A stretch of DNA of 64,000 nt from Stromatinia cepivora (Eukaryota; Ascomycota; Leotiomycetes; Helotiales; Sclerotiniaceae): the NCBI GenBank assembly GCA_014898415.1, contig RCTD01000011.1, positions 1,178,001 through 1,242,000 of the forward strand, given 5' to 3'. The notes beneath the pieces were generated by a model. It worked only from the letters and a program-made list of their open reading frames with translations, made no database searches and was not told the origin of the DNA. Positions within the stretch are counted from its first letter, which is position 1, and each line of letters begins with the position of its first letter. This document shows positions 62,773 through 64,000 of the stretch, one piece after another. Made by a program: the position numbers and the translations under genes.

Positions 62773-64000
62773 TAGGCTGCGCATAAATTACCCGCAGCCT
62801 GTGGGTACCCACGGATAATCCGCCCCGCGGATTATCTGTTGAATAGTCTATCTATTTTGTAGATTATCTATTGAGGTTTTAAAATAATTCGATTTGCAAA
62901 TGAATATTTATAGATTATTTGCGGATTATTTATTTATTTATAGATTGATGAATTATTTAAAGATTTATAGATTATTTATATTTTATATATATTTATTATA
63001 TAGAATTAATATAAAATTTAATATAAAAATCATTTATATAATAAATCATTATTTTTAATAATTATTTTCATTAAATTTTATTTTGATTATCTTTTTATAG
63101 ATCATTTTATTGTTTATATAAATTCTTTAAATTCTATTATCTTTATTTAATCTATTAAGTATTTCGAAGTTGGATTAAAAATTCATAATCCTTTTTCTTT
63201 TTCTGGAATAAATTATTTTCTATTGAAAAGTATTGAAATATAAAAGATGAAATTTTTAATATAATTAATATTTGAAATATTTGAGATATAATTGTATTAA
63301 ATAAAGATTCAAAATATTATAAAATAAATAATGATCTAAAACAATAATATAATAATGATTAAGATTATCGATATTTTCTAATATATTTTTTGTTTCGTTT
63401 GGTTTTTTTTAGGATTTTCAATGAATCAGGGTTTGTATTTCATAAGTATTTAAAACCTAATTTTAACTTCATTGTTTCATTTCGATTTGCTTATTCTACT
63501 TCAATCTTTTCATTTGAAAGTTCATTTATTATTAATATATTAATAAACTTTTCAATCAAAAGATCCTTTTTATTTACTTTATACTTTAAATTATATAAAA
63601 GCAATATTAAAATACAAATTATATTACAATTCAAATATCTTAAATAAAAGCTACAAATATCTTTATTAAAGTTAAATATTCTTTCAATAAAGATTCTAGT
63701 TAAAAATATATATAGAATATCTTGTATTAATCGTATAAAACCAGAAAACAAATATTGATTTTTTTTTAATAAATCAATGGATTTTCAAATGAATGATCTA
63801 AAAATATATTAATAATCGAAATTGGATTAATATAATAATTAGTATAAAGAATTTTTATATATTCTTAAATAACGATTGATTTCTAAATCAAATTGTTAAA
63901 TAGTATTTCTTTATAATAATTTAAAGGATCCGAAAAATAAATCAAATAAGATATTATTAAATAGAATTGTTATAATAAAAATAGAAACTTTATAATTCTT
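62773..64000 (-). mobile_element. hAT DNA transposon, 3' part (runs off the window)
   Basis: The left terminus is GC-rich: TAGGCTGCGCATAAATTACC followed by CCGCAGCC and GCGGATTATC motifs, resembling hAT ends with CCGCGGATAATCC-type subterminal repeats (family recollection). Eroded copies of the subterminal motif (GCGGATTATTTATTT) continue to about 62.95 kb. The transposase remnant on the minus strand ends near 63.49 kb and its N-terminal part lies beyond the right edge. No 8-bp duplication can be tested without the other end. Confidence 0.65.
63491..64000 (-). pseudogene. hAT transposase C-terminal (dimerisation) domain remnant
   Basis: Minus-strand open stretch 63491-63751: FIRLIQDILYIF, ERIFNFNKDICSFYLRYLN and LSNEKIEVE. 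This follows the fungal hAT C-terminal dimerisation pattern 'LSQLARDIL.IP.....VERLFN.ARDIC..RR..LN...I..LM', with RIP-type substitutions. Upstream (63751-64000) the same strand reads FDLEINRYLR and LLKKNQYLF with stops, matching the preceding 'ELERYL...WWK.N...FP' part. The element is inactive. Confidence 0.7.

Overview
The window looks like a filamentous ascomycete (Pezizomycotina) chromosome with an active or ancestral RIP-like process (repeat-induced C-to-T mutation). Most of it is very AT-rich. Recognisable LTR retrotransposons there are full of TAA/TAG/TGA codons where the family has CAA/CAG/CGA/TGG, and sister copies differ almost only by C/T and G/A changes. Small GC-balanced islands carry the few real genes: an SRPK-like kinase with one 55-bp intron, a 154-codon hypothetical gene with one intron, a single-exon atypical kinase, and a decayed unknown gene. 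The genus cannot be told from the sequence.

Layout. 1-22.3 kb is an AT block holding a Copia element on the minus strand (here 'J', coding remnants about 3.2-20.3 kb). It is split by two Copia elements of another family ('A1' 6062-11520 and 'A2' 12434-18262, 166-bp LTRs, perfect 5-bp target duplications). A2 has a GC-richer solo LTR inside its own 5' LTR. A 529-bp interspersed repeat lies at 1288-1816, and a solo LTR plus the 3' end of a Gypsy element with a (TTA)100 array lies at 20.3-21.6 kb. 22.8-24.3 kb holds the SRPK-like kinase. 24608-32165 is a Gypsy element on the minus strand ('G1', 282-bp LTR family) carrying a second copy of the 529-bp repeat. 32.2-35.5 kb is a GC-balanced island with the small hypothetical gene and an LTR remnant. 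About 35.66-56.1 kb is a second nest: a chromodomain Gypsy ('H', plus strand) split by Gypsy 'G2' (40146-47187, same family as G1, opposite orientation), a 309-bp solo LTR (47775-48083) and a third A-family Copia ('A3', 49279-54775, minus strand). 56.1-62.7 kb holds an LTR-like repeat, the atypical kinase and a decayed gene region. From about 62.77 kb to the right edge is one end of a mutated hAT DNA transposon.

Insertion order read from nesting and target duplications: J is older than A1 and A2, and A2 is older than its inner solo LTR. H is older than G2, the 309-bp LTR and A3. G1 is older than its 529-bp insert. No pathway, operon or gene cluster is visible. The genes appear to be isolated survivors between transposon blocks, and the two kinases belong to families that are often expanded in such fungi (family knowledge, not shown here). 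Domain assignments were made by reading translations by eye; no database search was run.
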